A DNA stretch of 64,000 nucleotides from Sphingopyxis sp. MWB1 (GTDB lineage: Bacteria > Pseudomonadota > Alphaproteobacteria > Sphingomonadales > Sphingomonadaceae). Positions within the stretch are counted from its first letter, which is position 1. Each line of letters opens with the position of its first letter. Position numbers and translations under genes: made by a program. Below, piece after piece: positions 47,849 to 57,243 of this stretch. The notes below the pieces were generated by a model. It made no database searches. It saw nothing but the letters and a program-made list of their open reading frames with translations, and had not been told where the DNA came from. The DNA lies in NCBI RefSeq assembly GCF_000763945.1, contig NZ_JQFJ01000002.1, forward strand, positions 310,001-374,000, given 5' to 3'.

Positions 47849-50800
47849 TCAGATCATCGTTTGATGCGTTGAACCCAGATTATCCTCTGTATCAAATATC
47901 AAATATCCCAGTGAATCCTCCATAACGGGGGGGATTTCACTTTCGATTGGTTCGTCCTTCACAGTCCCCGGCACCGATCCGACGCCAGGATCTTCTTGTT
48001 CCCCTATTTTCAAATAGTTTTCAAGAAGATTTGCGTCCTCAACCGGCGCCTCGAACAAGTCGTAGGTGAGCGGCGCGGACGGTGCCAGGGCGATCTGCCC
48101 CAGCGGAGCTGGCGCATCCATTTCCGCCAACATGATGACATCGCCGCCGTCGGGGATCATCATCATCGCAGCGGCGGGCAGCGCCCCGCCCGGGTCGACG
48201 ACATCGACTGTCACCGTCAGCTCGCTTTGGGAAATCTCGCCATTGGGATGACGGATCTGATAGGCGAAGCTGTCGGTCAGGTCGACCGCTGAATAGGGCA
48301 GTGCCGGGTTCGGGACATAGGTATAACTTCCCGTCTCATCGATGGTCAGCGTACCATGCGCACCGACCAGCACCACTGGCGTGTCCCCAATTTCGGTGAA
48401 GCCGCCGCCGCTCTCGACCAGCACCGCGGTGAACAGCGAACCGGCGACATCATTGGCTAGCAGATTGCCCGAGGCCGAGGCGGTGGCATCCACTTCAAAG
48501 GCATTGAAGTTCGTGACAGTCTGCGTGAGATCGACATCGGAGGTAAAGCCGAGCGCGGGGCCCGCAGCCTGGACCGTGACCCGGTAATCACCGGGCGGCA
48601 ATGTGCCGGCATTGACTGTTACCTGTCCCAGTCCCCCTACACCGATCACAGCGGTCAGCGATTGGGTATGAACCACCGCGCTGGTCGCAATATTGGTGAC
48701 CGTGACCGTATAGGTCGGGACCAGTCCGCCGCTTGCCGTAATGTGGACGACGGCATTCGACTCGGTTCCTGCTGCAACCGAGAAGTTAGCATTGGCGGAC
48801 TGCGGCCCTCCCAAAGCCGGATTGTTTAGCGTCAACAGATCCGACGTGGATGTGCTGACTTGATGCTTGAAAAGGACACCGGCACTGACGGCATCGCTGG
48901 ATGCGACAAAGTCGATCGTTGCGTTGCTGCCGGGCGCACCCCAACTCAGCGCCACATCGGGGCTGCCGATCTGGATCGTGAGCGAGGCGCTTTCCTGAAC
49001 CCCGTCGGGCCGGGCAATCACATAGGTGAAGCTTTCGGCCTTGCCGATGTTCGCGGCATCGCTTCCCGGCGTATAGGTGTAGCTACCGTCGAGATAGATC
49101 ACCAGCGTGCCAAATTGTCCGGCCACAATGGTGCCGTCAACAATGACGTCGGTCGTTACACCATTGACGATGATGCTGTGCACGACGGTTCCTGCCGGCG
49201 CCAGGTCGGCATTCCCTTCGCCATCCACATCGGTGATCACATTGCCGCTGGCATTGATCGCGATGATGTTGGCGATGTCGGTATAATCGCTGTCGGTCCC
49301 GCTGACCGAAAGCTCGCCCAATATCCCAAGGCCGGCGACCCCTTCAAAGGCCATGAAGGCACGATATTCCCCGGCGCCCAGATCCTGCATGGCAGCAAGG
49401 TCGCCGCCCAGCAGTGAAACGTCGAGGAGGGTTGCCGTGCCGTTGCCGCCGACACCGACCCATTCGCCGTTGATCCGCTGTTGCAGAACAACGCGATAGT
49501 CGGAAGCCGCCCCTATATTGGCCAGCCCATTATATTCGAACAGCGCGTCCAATGTGTGGGATTGGCCAACGGTAAAGGTCACGGCACTGCTGAGATTGGC
49601 CGACAGATCAATGCTCGCGAGCGACAGCAACGCGACATAGGTATGGCTACCCAGGTCGACATTGGTTGTCGTCGGTATCAGATCGAGCGCGGCGTTATTC
49701 ACATCATCGACCGCATCGAACAGATCGGGCGCTACGCCCGTTCCGGGGAGCGAGACATTGCCTGTCGCATCGGCCTGAACCGCAGTCAGCGTTTCCCCGT
49801 TGGTACGGGCGGCAATGGTGATGCTGTAATTGCCGTCGCCATCGACGGTTCCGGTGCCAAGCACCGTAACCCCGTCGACATCGAAGATCGTCACCGTCGC
49901 GCCGATTTCACCCACTCCGGTAACAATGGTGCCGGTGAGACCGTCAATATCGATGGTCGGCGCATCGGGCGGGGTCAGATCGGGCGCGATGCCCGAGCCG
50001 GGCAGCGAGACATTGCCCGCCGCGTCGGCCTGAACCGCGGTCAGCGTTTCCCCGTTGGTACGGGCGGCAATGGTGATGCTGTAATTGCCATCGCCATCGA
50101 CGGTTCCGGTGCCCAGCACTGTAACCCCGTCGACATCGAAGATGGTCACCGTAGCGCCGATTTCACCAGTCCCCGTCACAATGGTTCCGGTGAGATCGTC
50201 AATATCGATGGTCGGCGCATCAGGCGGGGTCAGATCGGGCGCGATGCCCGTGCCCGGCAAGGAGACATTCCCCGCCGCATCGGTCAGCGTAACGAACAGT
50301 TCCTCGCCATTGATATGCGGCGGAATGTCCACGCTGTAATTGCCCTCGGCGTCCACATCGCCTTCGCCGATAATGGTGATGCCATCGGGCGCATAGACTT
50401 TCACCCGCGCATTGGCCTCGCCTACGCCACTGACCTTGGCGCCGGTCGCGACGTCAATAAAGACGCTCGGAGGTAGTGGCGGATCAACATCAGCGTCCGC
50501 ATCGGCGTCCGCATCAGCGTCTGCATCGGCATCAGCATCTGCATCGGCGTCCGCATCCGCATCAGCGTCTGCATCGGCGTCCGCATCCGCATCAGCGTCT
50601 GCATCGGCGTCCGCATCCGCATCAGCGTCTGCATCAGCGTCTGCATCGGCGTCCGCATCCGCATCAGCGTCTGCATCAGCGTCTGCATCGGCGTCAGCGT
50701 CAGCGTCGGCGTCTGCATCAGCGTCTGCGTCCGCATCAGCGTCTGCGTCTGCATCAGCGTCTGCGTCTGCATCCGCATCAGCGTCTGCGTCTGCGTCCGC

Positions 50801-51832
50801 ATCGGCGTCTGCGTCTGCATCCGCGTCTGCGTCCGCATCAGCGTCTGCATCGGCGTCAGCGTCTGCATCAGCGTCTGCGTCGGCATCAGCATCTGCATCG
50901 GCGTCGGCATCAGCGTCTGCGTCTGCATCCGCATCAGCGTCTGCATCGGCGTCCGCATCGGCATCGGCGTCAGCGTCGGCATCAGCATCTGCGTCGGCAT
51001 CAGCGTCTGCGTCTGCGTCCGCATCAGCATCTGCGTCGGCATCAGCGTCTGCGTCTGCGTCCGCATCAGCGTCTGCGTCTGCATCCGCATCAGCGTCGGC
51101 ATCAGCGTCTGCGTCTGCGTCGGCGTCCGCATCGGCGTCAGCGTCGGCATCAGCATCTGCGTCGGCATCGGCGTCCGCATCGGCATCGGCGTCAGCGTCG
51201 GCATCAGCATCTGCGTCGGCATCAGCGTCTGCGTCTGCGTCTGCGTCTGCGTCCGCATCAGCGTCGGCATCAGCGTCTGCGTCTGCGTCTGCATCCGCAT
51301 CGGCGTCAGCGTCTGCATCTGCGTCGGCATCCGCATCTGCGTCCGCATCGGCGTCGGCATCAGCGTCCGCATCACCATCGTCTGGTGGCGTCCGGGGCGC
51401 CGGGCTTCCTCCGCCTCCACCGGCGGCGGCTGCAAGCCCCCCTGCTCCTAGCGCGCCGAGAGCGGGCAACAGAAACCCGCCGGCTCCACCGCCTTCACCT
51501 GCGGGTGCCAGGGCGGAACCGGGTACAAATTCACCCCAGTCGACGACCTCATAAAAATCGGTGCCGGGACGGGCGAGCCACATGCTCCCGTCCGATTCCT
51601 GAAGGATCAGGTCGTTCGTAATCTCGTCGGGATTGTCGGTATAGAAATTGGCAATTCGGATCGTCTCGCCCGATTTCAGGTGCACGACAAGGTCATTGCC
51701 TTGTTGCTCCAGCCTCGCCACCGCATCACGGCTCAATTGCAAGCGTACGACGCTTGGCGTTTCAAGTGTGATCTGGTCCAGCGCGACGGCTCGTGCTTCA
51801 CCCGTTGCTTTGTCGAAAATTTCCGCCGACAT
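47849..51832 (-). CDS. BapA-prefix giant surface adhesin with Asp-Ala repeat, T1SS substrate
   Basis: 1327 residues. A BapA/Bap/LapF prefix-like domain (about 1-110: [37 protein letters not shown]) is followed by a Gly/Ala-rich hydrophobic stretch (about 118-145), then residues about 154-448 that are strictly alternating Asp and Ala. Three Ig-like (Big) domains follow, two nearly identical, and then VCBS/cadherin-like modules ([40 protein letters not shown]). The acidic C-terminus fits an uncleaved type I secretion signal; no RTX nonapeptides or N-terminal signal peptide are seen. ATG 51832 has AGGGGGA 6 bp upstream; a frame from 51913 exists without support. Probable biofilm or cell-surface adhesion. 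Confidence 0.9.
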   Translation of the reverse strand: MSAEIFDKATGEARAVALDQITLETPSVVRLQLSRDAVARLEQQGNDLVVHLKSGETIRIANFYTDNPDEITNDLILQESDGSMWLARPGTDFYEVVDWGEFVPGSALAPAGEGGGAGGFLLPALGALGAGGLAAAAGGGGGSPAPRTPPDDGDADADADADADADADADADADADADADADADADADADADADADADADADADADADADADADADADADADADADADADADADADADADADADADADADADADADADADADADADADADADADADADADADADADADADADADADADADADADADADADADADADADADADADADADADADADADADADADADADADADADADADADADADADADADADADADADADADADADADADADADADADADADADADADADADADADADADADADADADADADADADADADADADADADADVDPPLPPSVFIDVATGAKVSGVGEANARVKVYAPDGITIIGEGDVDAEGNYSVDIPPHINGEELFVTLTDAAGNVSLPGTGIAPDLTPPDAPTIDIDDLTGTIVTGTGEIGATVTIFDVDGVTVLGTGTVDGDGNYSITIAARTNGETLTAVQADAAGNVSLPGSGIAPDLTPPDAPTIDIDGLTGTIVTGVGEIGATVTIFDVDGVTVLGTGTVDGDGNYSITIAARTNGETLTAVQADATGNVSLPGTGVAPDLFDAVDDVNNAALDLIPTTTNVDLGSHTYVALLSLASIDLSANLSSAVTFTVGQSHTLDALFEYNGLANIGAASDYRVVLQQRINGEWVGVGGNGTATLLDVSLLGGDLAAMQDLGAGEYRAFMAFEGVAGLGILGELSVSGTDSDYTDIANIIAINASGNVITDVDGEGNADLAPAGTVVHSIIVNGVTTDVIVDGTIVAGQFGTLVIYLDGSYTYTPGSDAANIGKAESFTYVIARPDGVQESASLTIQIGSPDVALSWGAPGSNATIDFVASSDAVSAGVLFKHQVSTSTSDLLTLNNPALGGPQSANANFSVAAGTESNAVVHITASGGLVPTYTVTVTNIATSAVVHTQSLTAVIGVGGLGQVTVNAGTLPPGDYRVTVQAAGPALGFTSDVDLTQTVTNFNAFEVDATASASGNLLANDVAGSLFTAVLVESGGGFTEIGDTPVVLVGAHGTLTIDETGSYTYVPNPALPYSAVDLTDSFAYQIRHPNGEISQSELTVTVDVVDPGGALPAAAMMMIPDGGDVIMLAEMDAPAPLGQIALAPSAPLTYDLFEAPVEDANLLENYLKIGEQEDPGVGSVPGTVKDEPIESEIPPVMEDSLGYLIFDTEDNLGSTHQTMI
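49724..50233 (-). repeat. two 255-bp tandem repeats encoding Ig-like domains
   Basis: Copies at about 49724-49978 and 49979-50233 (exact 255-bp spacing, differing at scattered positions) each encode an 85-residue Ig-like domain beginning [14 protein letters not shown] third, more divergent domain lies upstream in the protein. Recent duplication is likely. Confidence 0.85.
50489..51373 (-). repeat. 885-bp hexanucleotide-type repeat encoding (Asp-Ala)n
   Basis: 295 consecutive codons alternate Asp (GAT/GAC) and Ala (GCN), that is Asp followed by about 147 Ala-Asp pairs. Wobble positions vary, so the DNA is a degenerate 6-bp repeat with larger units: a 30-bp unit is exactly repeated at 50551-50580 and 50581-50610 and nearly so at 50611-50640. 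The reverse strand reads Ser-Ala repeats, which I regard as a shadow. Confidence 0.95.
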
Positions 51833-52272
51833 TATAATCCCCCTTACGGAAGAAAATACTATCGGTCCCACGGGCGCCCCCGCGCCCATACTATATAGCA
51901 TTTCATCGACCACGGAATTGTGGTCAAAATTGACATTACTTGGCTATGACAAGCCTATTCTTCCAACCTATTCGTAATAGTTAACGTTTCTCTGCAGATC
52001 CGTTTATGGAATCGATTGGATAAACTTTCAGGCAACTGAAATTTTGTAACCCGGCCACTGTAGCGAAGACGCGAGGGATTTTCGCGGGGATTTCAGTCCA
52101 TTAATGGTTCCAGATCGGCGAAAAGGAACGGCGCCAACAGGGCGCAGGGCAAAAGGCCGCGATTTCCCGCGCAGGACGCGTGCCACCCTTTTGGATATAT
52201 TTTGGCGCGTCAGGCGAAAAAAGGGGGGCGGAATCGGACAGAACGCCCGCGCCCCGCTCCCCGGCGGGGGCG
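51833..52272. other. intergenic region between the adhesin promoter and the 58-residue gene
   Basis: About 440 bp. The part next to the adhesin (51833-52030) is relatively AT-rich and holds the dyad and presumably the promoter. The rest (52030-52272) is GC-rich with short imperfect inverted repeats, for example CTGAAAT near 52037 and ATTTCAG near 52090. No convincing gene. Confidence 0.5.
51908..51925. promoter_or_regulatory. candidate operator upstream of the adhesin
   Basis: GACCAC (51908-51913) and GTGGTC (51920-51925) form a perfect dyad around a 6-bp centre, about 75 bp before the adhesin ATG. Size and symmetry fit a MarR-type site, and a MarR gene is the last gene of the cluster. The match is inferred only. 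Confidence 0.4.
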
Positions 52273-52449
52273 TCAGCCCGCTCCCGAAACCATCTTGATG
52301 ACCAGAAAGACGATCGCAAAAATCGCCACCCACGCGAGCCCCATCTTGAGCCAGTCGGCGGCAGGCAGGCGCCGCACGACGAGCGCGCTCAGCACCAGGG
52401 TAAAGGCCCCGGCAAACCAGAGCATCTGGACGGTCATGTCTCCGGTCAT
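52273..52449 (-). CDS. 58-residue two-helix membrane protein
   Basis: Reads from ATG 52449, overlapping the MBL-hydrolase stop (ATGA). The sequence has a first hydrophobic helix (QMLWFAGAFTLVLSALVV), a short basic/amphipathic turn (RRLPAADWLKMG) and a second helix (LAWVAIFAIVFLVIKMV). The overlap and regular helix pair support a real, co-translated gene. It is the last gene of the housekeeping run. Function not recognised. Confidence 0.75.
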   Translation of the reverse strand: MTGDMTVQMLWFAGAFTLVLSALVVRRLPAADWLKMGLAWVAIFAIVFLVIKMVSGAG

Positions 52450-53219
52450 AATTGTACCTCCAGCCCGTCATAACCCGGCTCGACCCCCGGCGGCAACTCG
52501 CCCGCCAGATCGTCATAGTCCATCGTATTGTCCATATGGGTGATGATGGCGCGCGGATTGCCGACCTTTGCCAGCCCTTCCAGAGACATCGCCAGATGCG
52601 GATGGGTCGGATGCGGATAGCGGCGCAGCGCATCGATCACGAACAGATCGACGCCCTGAAAGAAATCGACCATTTCGTCCGTGAAGCGCGAAAAGTCGGT
52701 CGCATAGCCGATGCGGTGCGCGCCATCGCTGAAGATCAGCCCGCTCGCCTTGATCGGCCCATGCGGCATGTCGATCGCTGAAACTTCGAGCGGCCCGATC
52801 GACTGATGATCATGCAGTTCCACCGGATCGACCGAGGCGGGATAGCCCGCATTGCCCGCAAAGGCATAGGTGAAGCGCCACTTCAATATGTCGAGCACAT
52901 GCGCGCGGGCATAGGCGGGAACCGCCGATCCGCGCAGATGCATGATTTGCCGGAGGTCATCGAGCCCGTGGCAATGATCGGCATGTTCATGCGTCCAGAT
53001 CACCCCGTCGACCGCGCCTACCTCGGCGTCGAGCAGTTGCAGCCGCATATCGGGGCTGGTGTCCACCAGCAGGCGGAATCCGCCCAGCGAAACGAGGATC
53101 GACGCACGGCTGCGGAGATTGCGCGGATTATCGGGGTCGCACTGGCCCCAGTCATTGCCGATGCGCGGCACGCCGGACGAGGTACCGCAACCCAATATGC
53201 GAAGTTTCATGCCCGACAT
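52446..53219 (-). CDS. PhnP-like MBL-fold metallo-hydrolase
   Basis: 257 residues of metallo-beta-lactamase fold. It starts MKLRILGCGTSSGVPRIG, the usual PhnP/RNase Z-like opening. Metal motif THEHADHCHGLDDLR is at about residues 75-89; AIDMPHGPI and IGYATDFSRFTDE follow. PhnP is a cyclic phosphodiesterase of phosphonate use, but no phn genes are nearby, so the substrate is open. Start ATG 53219 lies 4 bp after the tatD stop; ATG 53210 is an alternative. Overlaps the 58-residue gene. Confidence 0.9.
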   Translation of the reverse strand: MSGMKLRILGCGTSSGVPRIGNDWGQCDPDNPRNLRSRASILVSLGGFRLLVDTSPDMRLQLLDAEVGAVDGVIWTHEHADHCHGLDDLRQIMHLRGSAVPAYARAHVLDILKWRFTYAFAGNAGYPASVDPVELHDHQSIGPLEVSAIDMPHGPIKASGLIFSDGAHRIGYATDFSRFTDEMVDFFQGVDLFVIDALRRYPHPTHPHLAMSLEGLAKVGNPRAIITHMDNTMDYDDLAGELPPGVEPGYDGLEVQL

Positions 53220-53223
53220 CGCA

Positions 53224-54000
53224 TCAGGGTCGCGCCTTGGAAAACAGCCGGTAGAAGTTGGCGGCCGTCGCCTCCCCCAGCGCCTCGGCCTCTTCGCCGC
53301 GCAGTTCGGCCAGAAAGGCCAGCGTATCGGCGACAAAGGCGGGCTCCCCCGTCTTGCCGCGATGCGGGACGGGGGCGAGGAAGGGCGCGTCGGTTTCGAT
53401 GAGCAGCCGCTCGCGCGGCAACCATTTCGCCGTCGCCTGAAGCTCGGCGGCATTTTTGAACGTCACAATGCCCGACAGAGAGATGTAAAATCCGATGTCC
53501 AGCGCGCGCCTTGCGAAATCATCGCTGGCGGTGAAGCAGTGGATCACCCCGCCAAAGGGGGCGCGTTCCATTTCTTCGCCCAGCAACGCCAGCGTATCGG
53601 CTTCGGCGTCGCGCGTGTGGACAATGATCGGGAGGCCCGTCTGCTGGGCCGCATGGATATGTCGCCGGAAGCTGTCCTGCTGCCGCACGCGGTCGCTCTT
53701 GTCATAATAATAGTCGAGCCCCGTCTCGCCGATCCCGATCACGCGGGGATGGGCTGCGCGCGACACCAGCTTGGCGGTATCGACGTCGGGATGATGGTCG
53801 GCGTCGTGCGGATGAATGCCGACGCTGGCCCAGACATCGTCATGCGTGACAGCAGCGCCCAGCACCTCATCCCATTCGCTTTCGCGCGTGGCGATGTTGA
53901 GCATGGCGGTTACGCCGCGTGCCCGTGCACGCGCGACCACCGCCTCCCGCTGTTCGGCGAGGCCCTTGTAATTGAGGTGGCAGTGCGAATCGACCAGCAT
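53224..54000 (-). CDS. tatD: TatD-family metal-dependent deoxyribonuclease
   Basis: 258-residue TIM-barrel hydrolase. Metal ligands: VDSHCHLNY at the N-terminus, VGIHPHDAD, GIGETGLDYYYD, PIIVHTRDAEADT, GVIHCFTAS and LIETDAPFLAP. Acts on DNA 3' ends and repair intermediates in other bacteria. The ATG overlaps the metG stop (TGATG). In many bacteria tatD follows metG and holB, as here. Confidence 0.95.
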   Translation of the reverse strand: MLVDSHCHLNYKGLAEQREAVVARARARGVTAMLNIATRESEWDEVLGAAVTHDDVWASVGIHPHDADHHPDVDTAKLVSRAAHPRVIGIGETGLDYYYDKSDRVRQQDSFRRHIHAAQQTGLPIIVHTRDAEADTLALLGEEMERAPFGGVIHCFTASDDFARRALDIGFYISLSGIVTFKNAAELQATAKWLPRERLLIETDAPFLAPVPHRGKTGEPAFVADTLAFLAELRGEEAEALGEATAANFYRLFSKARP

Positions 54001-55601
54001 CAGGCGGCGTCCTTTCCGCTCCCCTCCCCGGCCTCCGCGCCTTCGGGCAGTTCGAGGCGGGGGAAGATCGGAACGGGCTGTGCCAGCCGGAAATCGCTCG
54101 CGGCCAGCTTGGAGCACCAATTGGCATCCTCCAGCGCGGCAAAGTCGCGCGCATTGGACGCAATCCCCATCTGGTCGAGCAGCGCATCGGCTGCGGCGGG
54201 AACGACGGGCCGAATCGCGATGGCCAGTGTACGCACCGCCCGACACAGCGTCATCAGCACCGCGCGCATCCGTTCGGGATCGGTCTTGCGCAGCGTCCAG
54301 GGCGCCTGGGTGTCGACATATTGGTTGCAGGCGAACACCGCGCGCAGCCAGGCTTCGATACCGACCGAGAAATTCAGCCGCTCAAATTCTGCCGGCAATT
54401 GTTCGGTCGCCATGTCGAGCACCTGCCCCAACAGCGCCCAATCCTCATCACGCGCGGCATAATCGCTCGTAAGCTCGCCGCCGAGATTTTTGAAAATCAT
54501 CGACAGGCTGCGCTGCGCCAGATTGCCGAAACTATTGGCCAGATCGGCATTGGCCGAGCGCACAATCGCCTCGGGCGAATAGGTGCCATCCTGCCCAAAG
54601 CTCACCTCGCGCAGCAGATAATAGCGCAGCGCATCGACCCCGAAATGATCGGCAAGCGCCATCGGATCGACGACATTGCCAAGCGATTTCGACATTTTCT
54701 CGCCGCGATTGAGCAGGAATCCATGGCCGAAAATCTGTTTGGGCAAGGGCAGATCGGCGCTCATCAGAAAAGCGGGCCAGTAAACGGCGTGGAAACGGAC
54801 GATATCCTTGCCGATCATGTGGATGTTCGCGGGCCAGAAGCGCTCAAACTCGCTGCCCGGTTCGGGATAGCCAAGCCCCGACAAATAGGTGGTGAGCGCA
54901 TCGACCCAGACATACATGACATGGCCGTCGCTGCCGGGCACCGGCACGCCCCAGTCGAAACTGGTGCGCGAAATGCTGAGGTCCTTCAGCCCGCCTTCGA
55001 CGAAGCGCAGCACTTCATTGCGGCGGCTTTCGGGGCGAATGAAATCGGGCTGTTCGGCATAAAGGGCGAGCAACCGGTCCTGATAGGCCGACAGGCGGAA
55101 AAACCAGCTTTCCTCGACCGTCCATTCGACCGGCGTTCCCTGCGGTGACAGGCGCGTGCCATCCTCCGCCGTCGTCAGTTCGCTTTCGTCGTAAAAGGCT
55201 TCGTCGCGCACCGAATACCAGCCTTCATAGCGGTCGAGATAAAGGTCGCCCTTTTTCTCCATCGCCTTCCAGATCGCCTGCGAGGCCCGGTGATGCGCCG
55301 GGTCCGACGTCCGCATGAAATGATCATAGCTGATATTCAGCCGCCCATACATTTCGCGGAAATGGCCCGACATTTCATCGGCCAGATCGATGGTCGCCCG
55401 TCCCTGGTCGCGCGCCGTCTGAAACATTTTCAGCCCATGCTCGTCGGTGCCGGTAACGAGACGCACGTCGCGTCCGCGCGCGCGCTGAAACCGCGCCATG
55501 ACGTCGGTGGCGATGGCTTCGTAAGCATGGCCGATATGCGGCCGCCCATTGGGGTAGCTGATCGCGGTGGTGATATAGAAGGGGGTTTTATCTGCGGACA
55601 T
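54000..55601 (-). CDS. metG: methionine--tRNA ligase
   Basis: 533 residues, the short form without the C-terminal dimerisation/tRNA-binding domain. HIGH motif in YPNGRPHIGHAYEAIATDVM, KMSKS motif as GEKMSKSLGN (about residue 305), anticodon-binding helical domain at the end. Charges tRNA-Met for initiation and elongation. Thirty-eight bp after holB. Confidence 0.97.
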   Translation of the reverse strand: MSADKTPFYITTAISYPNGRPHIGHAYEAIATDVMARFQRARGRDVRLVTGTDEHGLKMFQTARDQGRATIDLADEMSGHFREMYGRLNISYDHFMRTSDPAHHRASQAIWKAMEKKGDLYLDRYEGWYSVRDEAFYDESELTTAEDGTRLSPQGTPVEWTVEESWFFRLSAYQDRLLALYAEQPDFIRPESRRNEVLRFVEGGLKDLSISRTSFDWGVPVPGSDGHVMYVWVDALTTYLSGLGYPEPGSEFERFWPANIHMIGKDIVRFHAVYWPAFLMSADLPLPKQIFGHGFLLNRGEKMSKSLGNVVDPMALADHFGVDALRYYLLREVSFGQDGTYSPEAIVRSANADLANSFGNLAQRSLSMIFKNLGGELTSDYAARDEDWALLGQVLDMATEQLPAEFERLNFSVGIEAWLRAVFACNQYVDTQAPWTLRKTDPERMRAVLMTLCRAVRTLAIAIRPVVPAAADALLDQMGIASNARDFAALEDANWCSKLAASDFRLAQPVPIFPRLELPEGAEAGEGSGKDAA

Positions 55602-55639
55602 GCCCGCGCCTTAGCGGGTGGAAGCCGATAGGAAAAGCG

Positions 55640-56629
55640 TCAGCGTGCGCTGGCCCCTTCGCGCGGCGCAAGTTCGGCCAGACAATTGCCGATTTCAAAC
55701 CCCACCATCGCCCCGTCATAGGAGCCCCTGATCGCGTCGCGGGCATTGCGCTGCACCCGGTCCCATTGCGCGAGCACGGGCCCCAGTTCGGCAATGGGCC
55801 GTTCGCGCGCCAGCCGCGCGAGCAGCCCCGGCACAATGTCGATCACCAGTTCCAGCCGCGCGCGATTGCTGGCGCCGCCGACCTCGCGGGCGAGCGCCTC
55901 GCGCAGCCGGTTGCCGGGGTCGCCGCTTGTCAGAATGGCCAGCAGCTTTTTCTCCATCGCGCTGACATCGCTGTCGAGCAGGGCCAGCGCCTTGCCCGGA
56001 ACCCCGCCCGACGCCGCCGCAATGGCGCGCACATCGGTCATATCGAGCATGGGGCGCAAATCATGCAGCCAGCCGACCATCTGCTCCATCTCCAGCGGCT
56101 GAAAGCGCAGGGTGCGACAGCGCGAGCGGATCGTCGGCAACAGGCGCCCCGGTGAATGGCTGACGAGGAGGAACAAGGTCTGGGCAGGCGGTTCCTCCAG
56201 CGTCTTGAGCAGCGCGTTGGCGCCGTCATTTTCCAGATCGTCGACCGCATCGACGATGATCACCCGCCAATGGCCGAGCGAGAGCGAGAGATGGAGTTTG
56301 CGGATCATCACGCGCACTTGATCGATGCTGATGCTGCGTGCCAGATCCTTGCCTTTGTCCTTGGCGATCCGTGTGAGGTGAAGAATCTCGGGATGATTGC
56401 CCGCATCGACCAGCCGCGCCGCGGCTTCATCGCCCACCGCGTCCAGCGACGGGACGCTTCCGCTTCCCGCCGGGCCATGGGTCACCAGAAAGCGCGCCGC
56501 CAGCGCGGCGAAGACGGCTTTGCCCATCCCCTGCGGCCCGGCCAGAAGCCAGGCGTGGTGAAGCCGCCCGCTATGCCAGGCATCAAGGAAGGCGCGGCGC
56601 GCGCCATCATGGCCGATCAGTTCAGCCAT
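55640..56629 (-). CDS. holB: DNA polymerase III subunit delta'
   Basis: 329-residue clamp-loader subunit. AAA+ core with a variant P loop (LLAGPQGMGKAVFAALAAR, about 29-47), IIVDAVDDLENDGANALLKT, TLEEPPAQTLFLLVSHSP and RSRCRTLRF. The zinc-binding cysteines of E. coli delta' are absent. Starts within the tmk 3' end (13-bp overlap). Confidence 0.94.
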   Translation of the reverse strand: MAELIGHDGARRAFLDAWHSGRLHHAWLLAGPQGMGKAVFAALAARFLVTHGPAGSGSVPSLDAVGDEAAARLVDAGNHPEILHLTRIAKDKGKDLARSISIDQVRVMIRKLHLSLSLGHWRVIIVDAVDDLENDGANALLKTLEEPPAQTLFLLVSHSPGRLLPTIRSRCRTLRFQPLEMEQMVGWLHDLRPMLDMTDVRAIAAASGGVPGKALALLDSDVSAMEKKLLAILTSGDPGNRLREALAREVGGASNRARLELVIDIVPGLLARLARERPIAELGPVLAQWDRVQRNARDAIRGSYDGAMVGFEIGNCLAELAPREGASAR

Positions 56630-57243
56630 TCATCCAGATCCTGCATGATATGGGCCGTCACCTGCGACGCCGTGGCATCGGCATCGACGATCCGCCAGCG
56701 CTCGCCCTCTGCGCGCGCCATGTCGAGAAAACGGCTTGCGAGCCGCTGCTGATAATCGGCGGGTTTGCGTCCCATGCGGTCGGCGCCAAAGGGATCGCGC
56801 GCAGCCAGCCGCCGCGCCGCTTCGCCTTCGCTGACGGTCAGCAAAAAGGTGCGGTCGGGCAGCAGCCCCTGCGATCCGAAAAGGTGGAGCGTCAGAATAT
56901 CATCGTCGGTAATGCCGCCGCCGCCGCCCTGATAGGCGCGGGTCGAATCAACAAAGCGGTCGCACAAGACCCAGGCCCCGCGCTCCAGCGCCGGGCGAAT
57001 GACGCGCGCGACATGGTCGGCGCGCGCAGCAGCGAACAGCAAGGCTTCGCTGCGCGCGTCCCAGCGATCGTCGCTGCCTTCCATCAACAGGTTGCGGATC
57101 GCCTCGGCTCCGGCGCTTCCGCCCGGTTCGCGGGTCGCGATCACTTCGAGCCCGCGCGCGCGCAACGCGGAGCTGAGCGCGGCAATCTGGGTCGATTTGC
57201 CAACGCCCTCCCCGCCTTCCAGGGTGATGAAACGCCCGCTCAC
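56617..57243 (-). CDS. tmk: thymidylate kinase
   Basis: Phosphorylates dTMP to dTDP. 208 residues: P loop LEGGEGVGKSTQ (about residues 8-19), DRFVDSTRAYQGGGGG (DRF-type motif), and LID region AARDPFGADRMGRKP. GTG 57243 overlaps the carboxypeptidase stop (GTGA). Classic tmk-holB-metG-tatD order. Confidence 0.96.
   Translation of the reverse strand: MSGRFITLEGGEGVGKSTQIAALSSALRARGLEVIATREPGGSAGAEAIRNLLMEGSDDRWDARSEALLFAAARADHVARVIRPALERGAWVLCDRFVDSTRAYQGGGGGITDDDILTLHLFGSQGLLPDRTFLLTVSEGEAARRLAARDPFGADRMGRKPADYQQRLASRFLDMARAEGERWRIVDADATASQVTAHIMQDLDEWLN

Noticed and set aside
50489-51373. Possible CRISPR array because of regular short repeats
   Set aside because: Units are 6 bp without spacers, inside a coding frame, and no cas genes are present.
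50412-51554. Long plus-strand reading frame coding a Ser-Ala repeat protein opposite the adhesin
   Set aside because: It is the reverse complement of the Asp-Ala tract; no signal peptide, ribosome site or family domain on that strand, while the minus frame has a full adhesin architecture.
50476-51621. Arg/His-rich plus-strand frame and Met/Thr/Gln-rich minus-strand frame over the same repeat
   Set aside because: Both result from reading a 6-bp repeat in other frames; repeats without stop codons produce such frames automatically.
47849-51832. RTX toxin
   Set aside because: Despite type I secretion, no glycine-rich calcium nonapeptide repeats and no toxin domain are present; prefix, Ig-like and VCBS-like modules indicate an adhesin.
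52446-53219. Part of a phosphonate (phn) utilisation cluster because of PhnP similarity
   Set aside because: No other phn genes occur; the gene sits in a tmk-holB-metG-tatD housekeeping run, where this hydrolase is commonly found.
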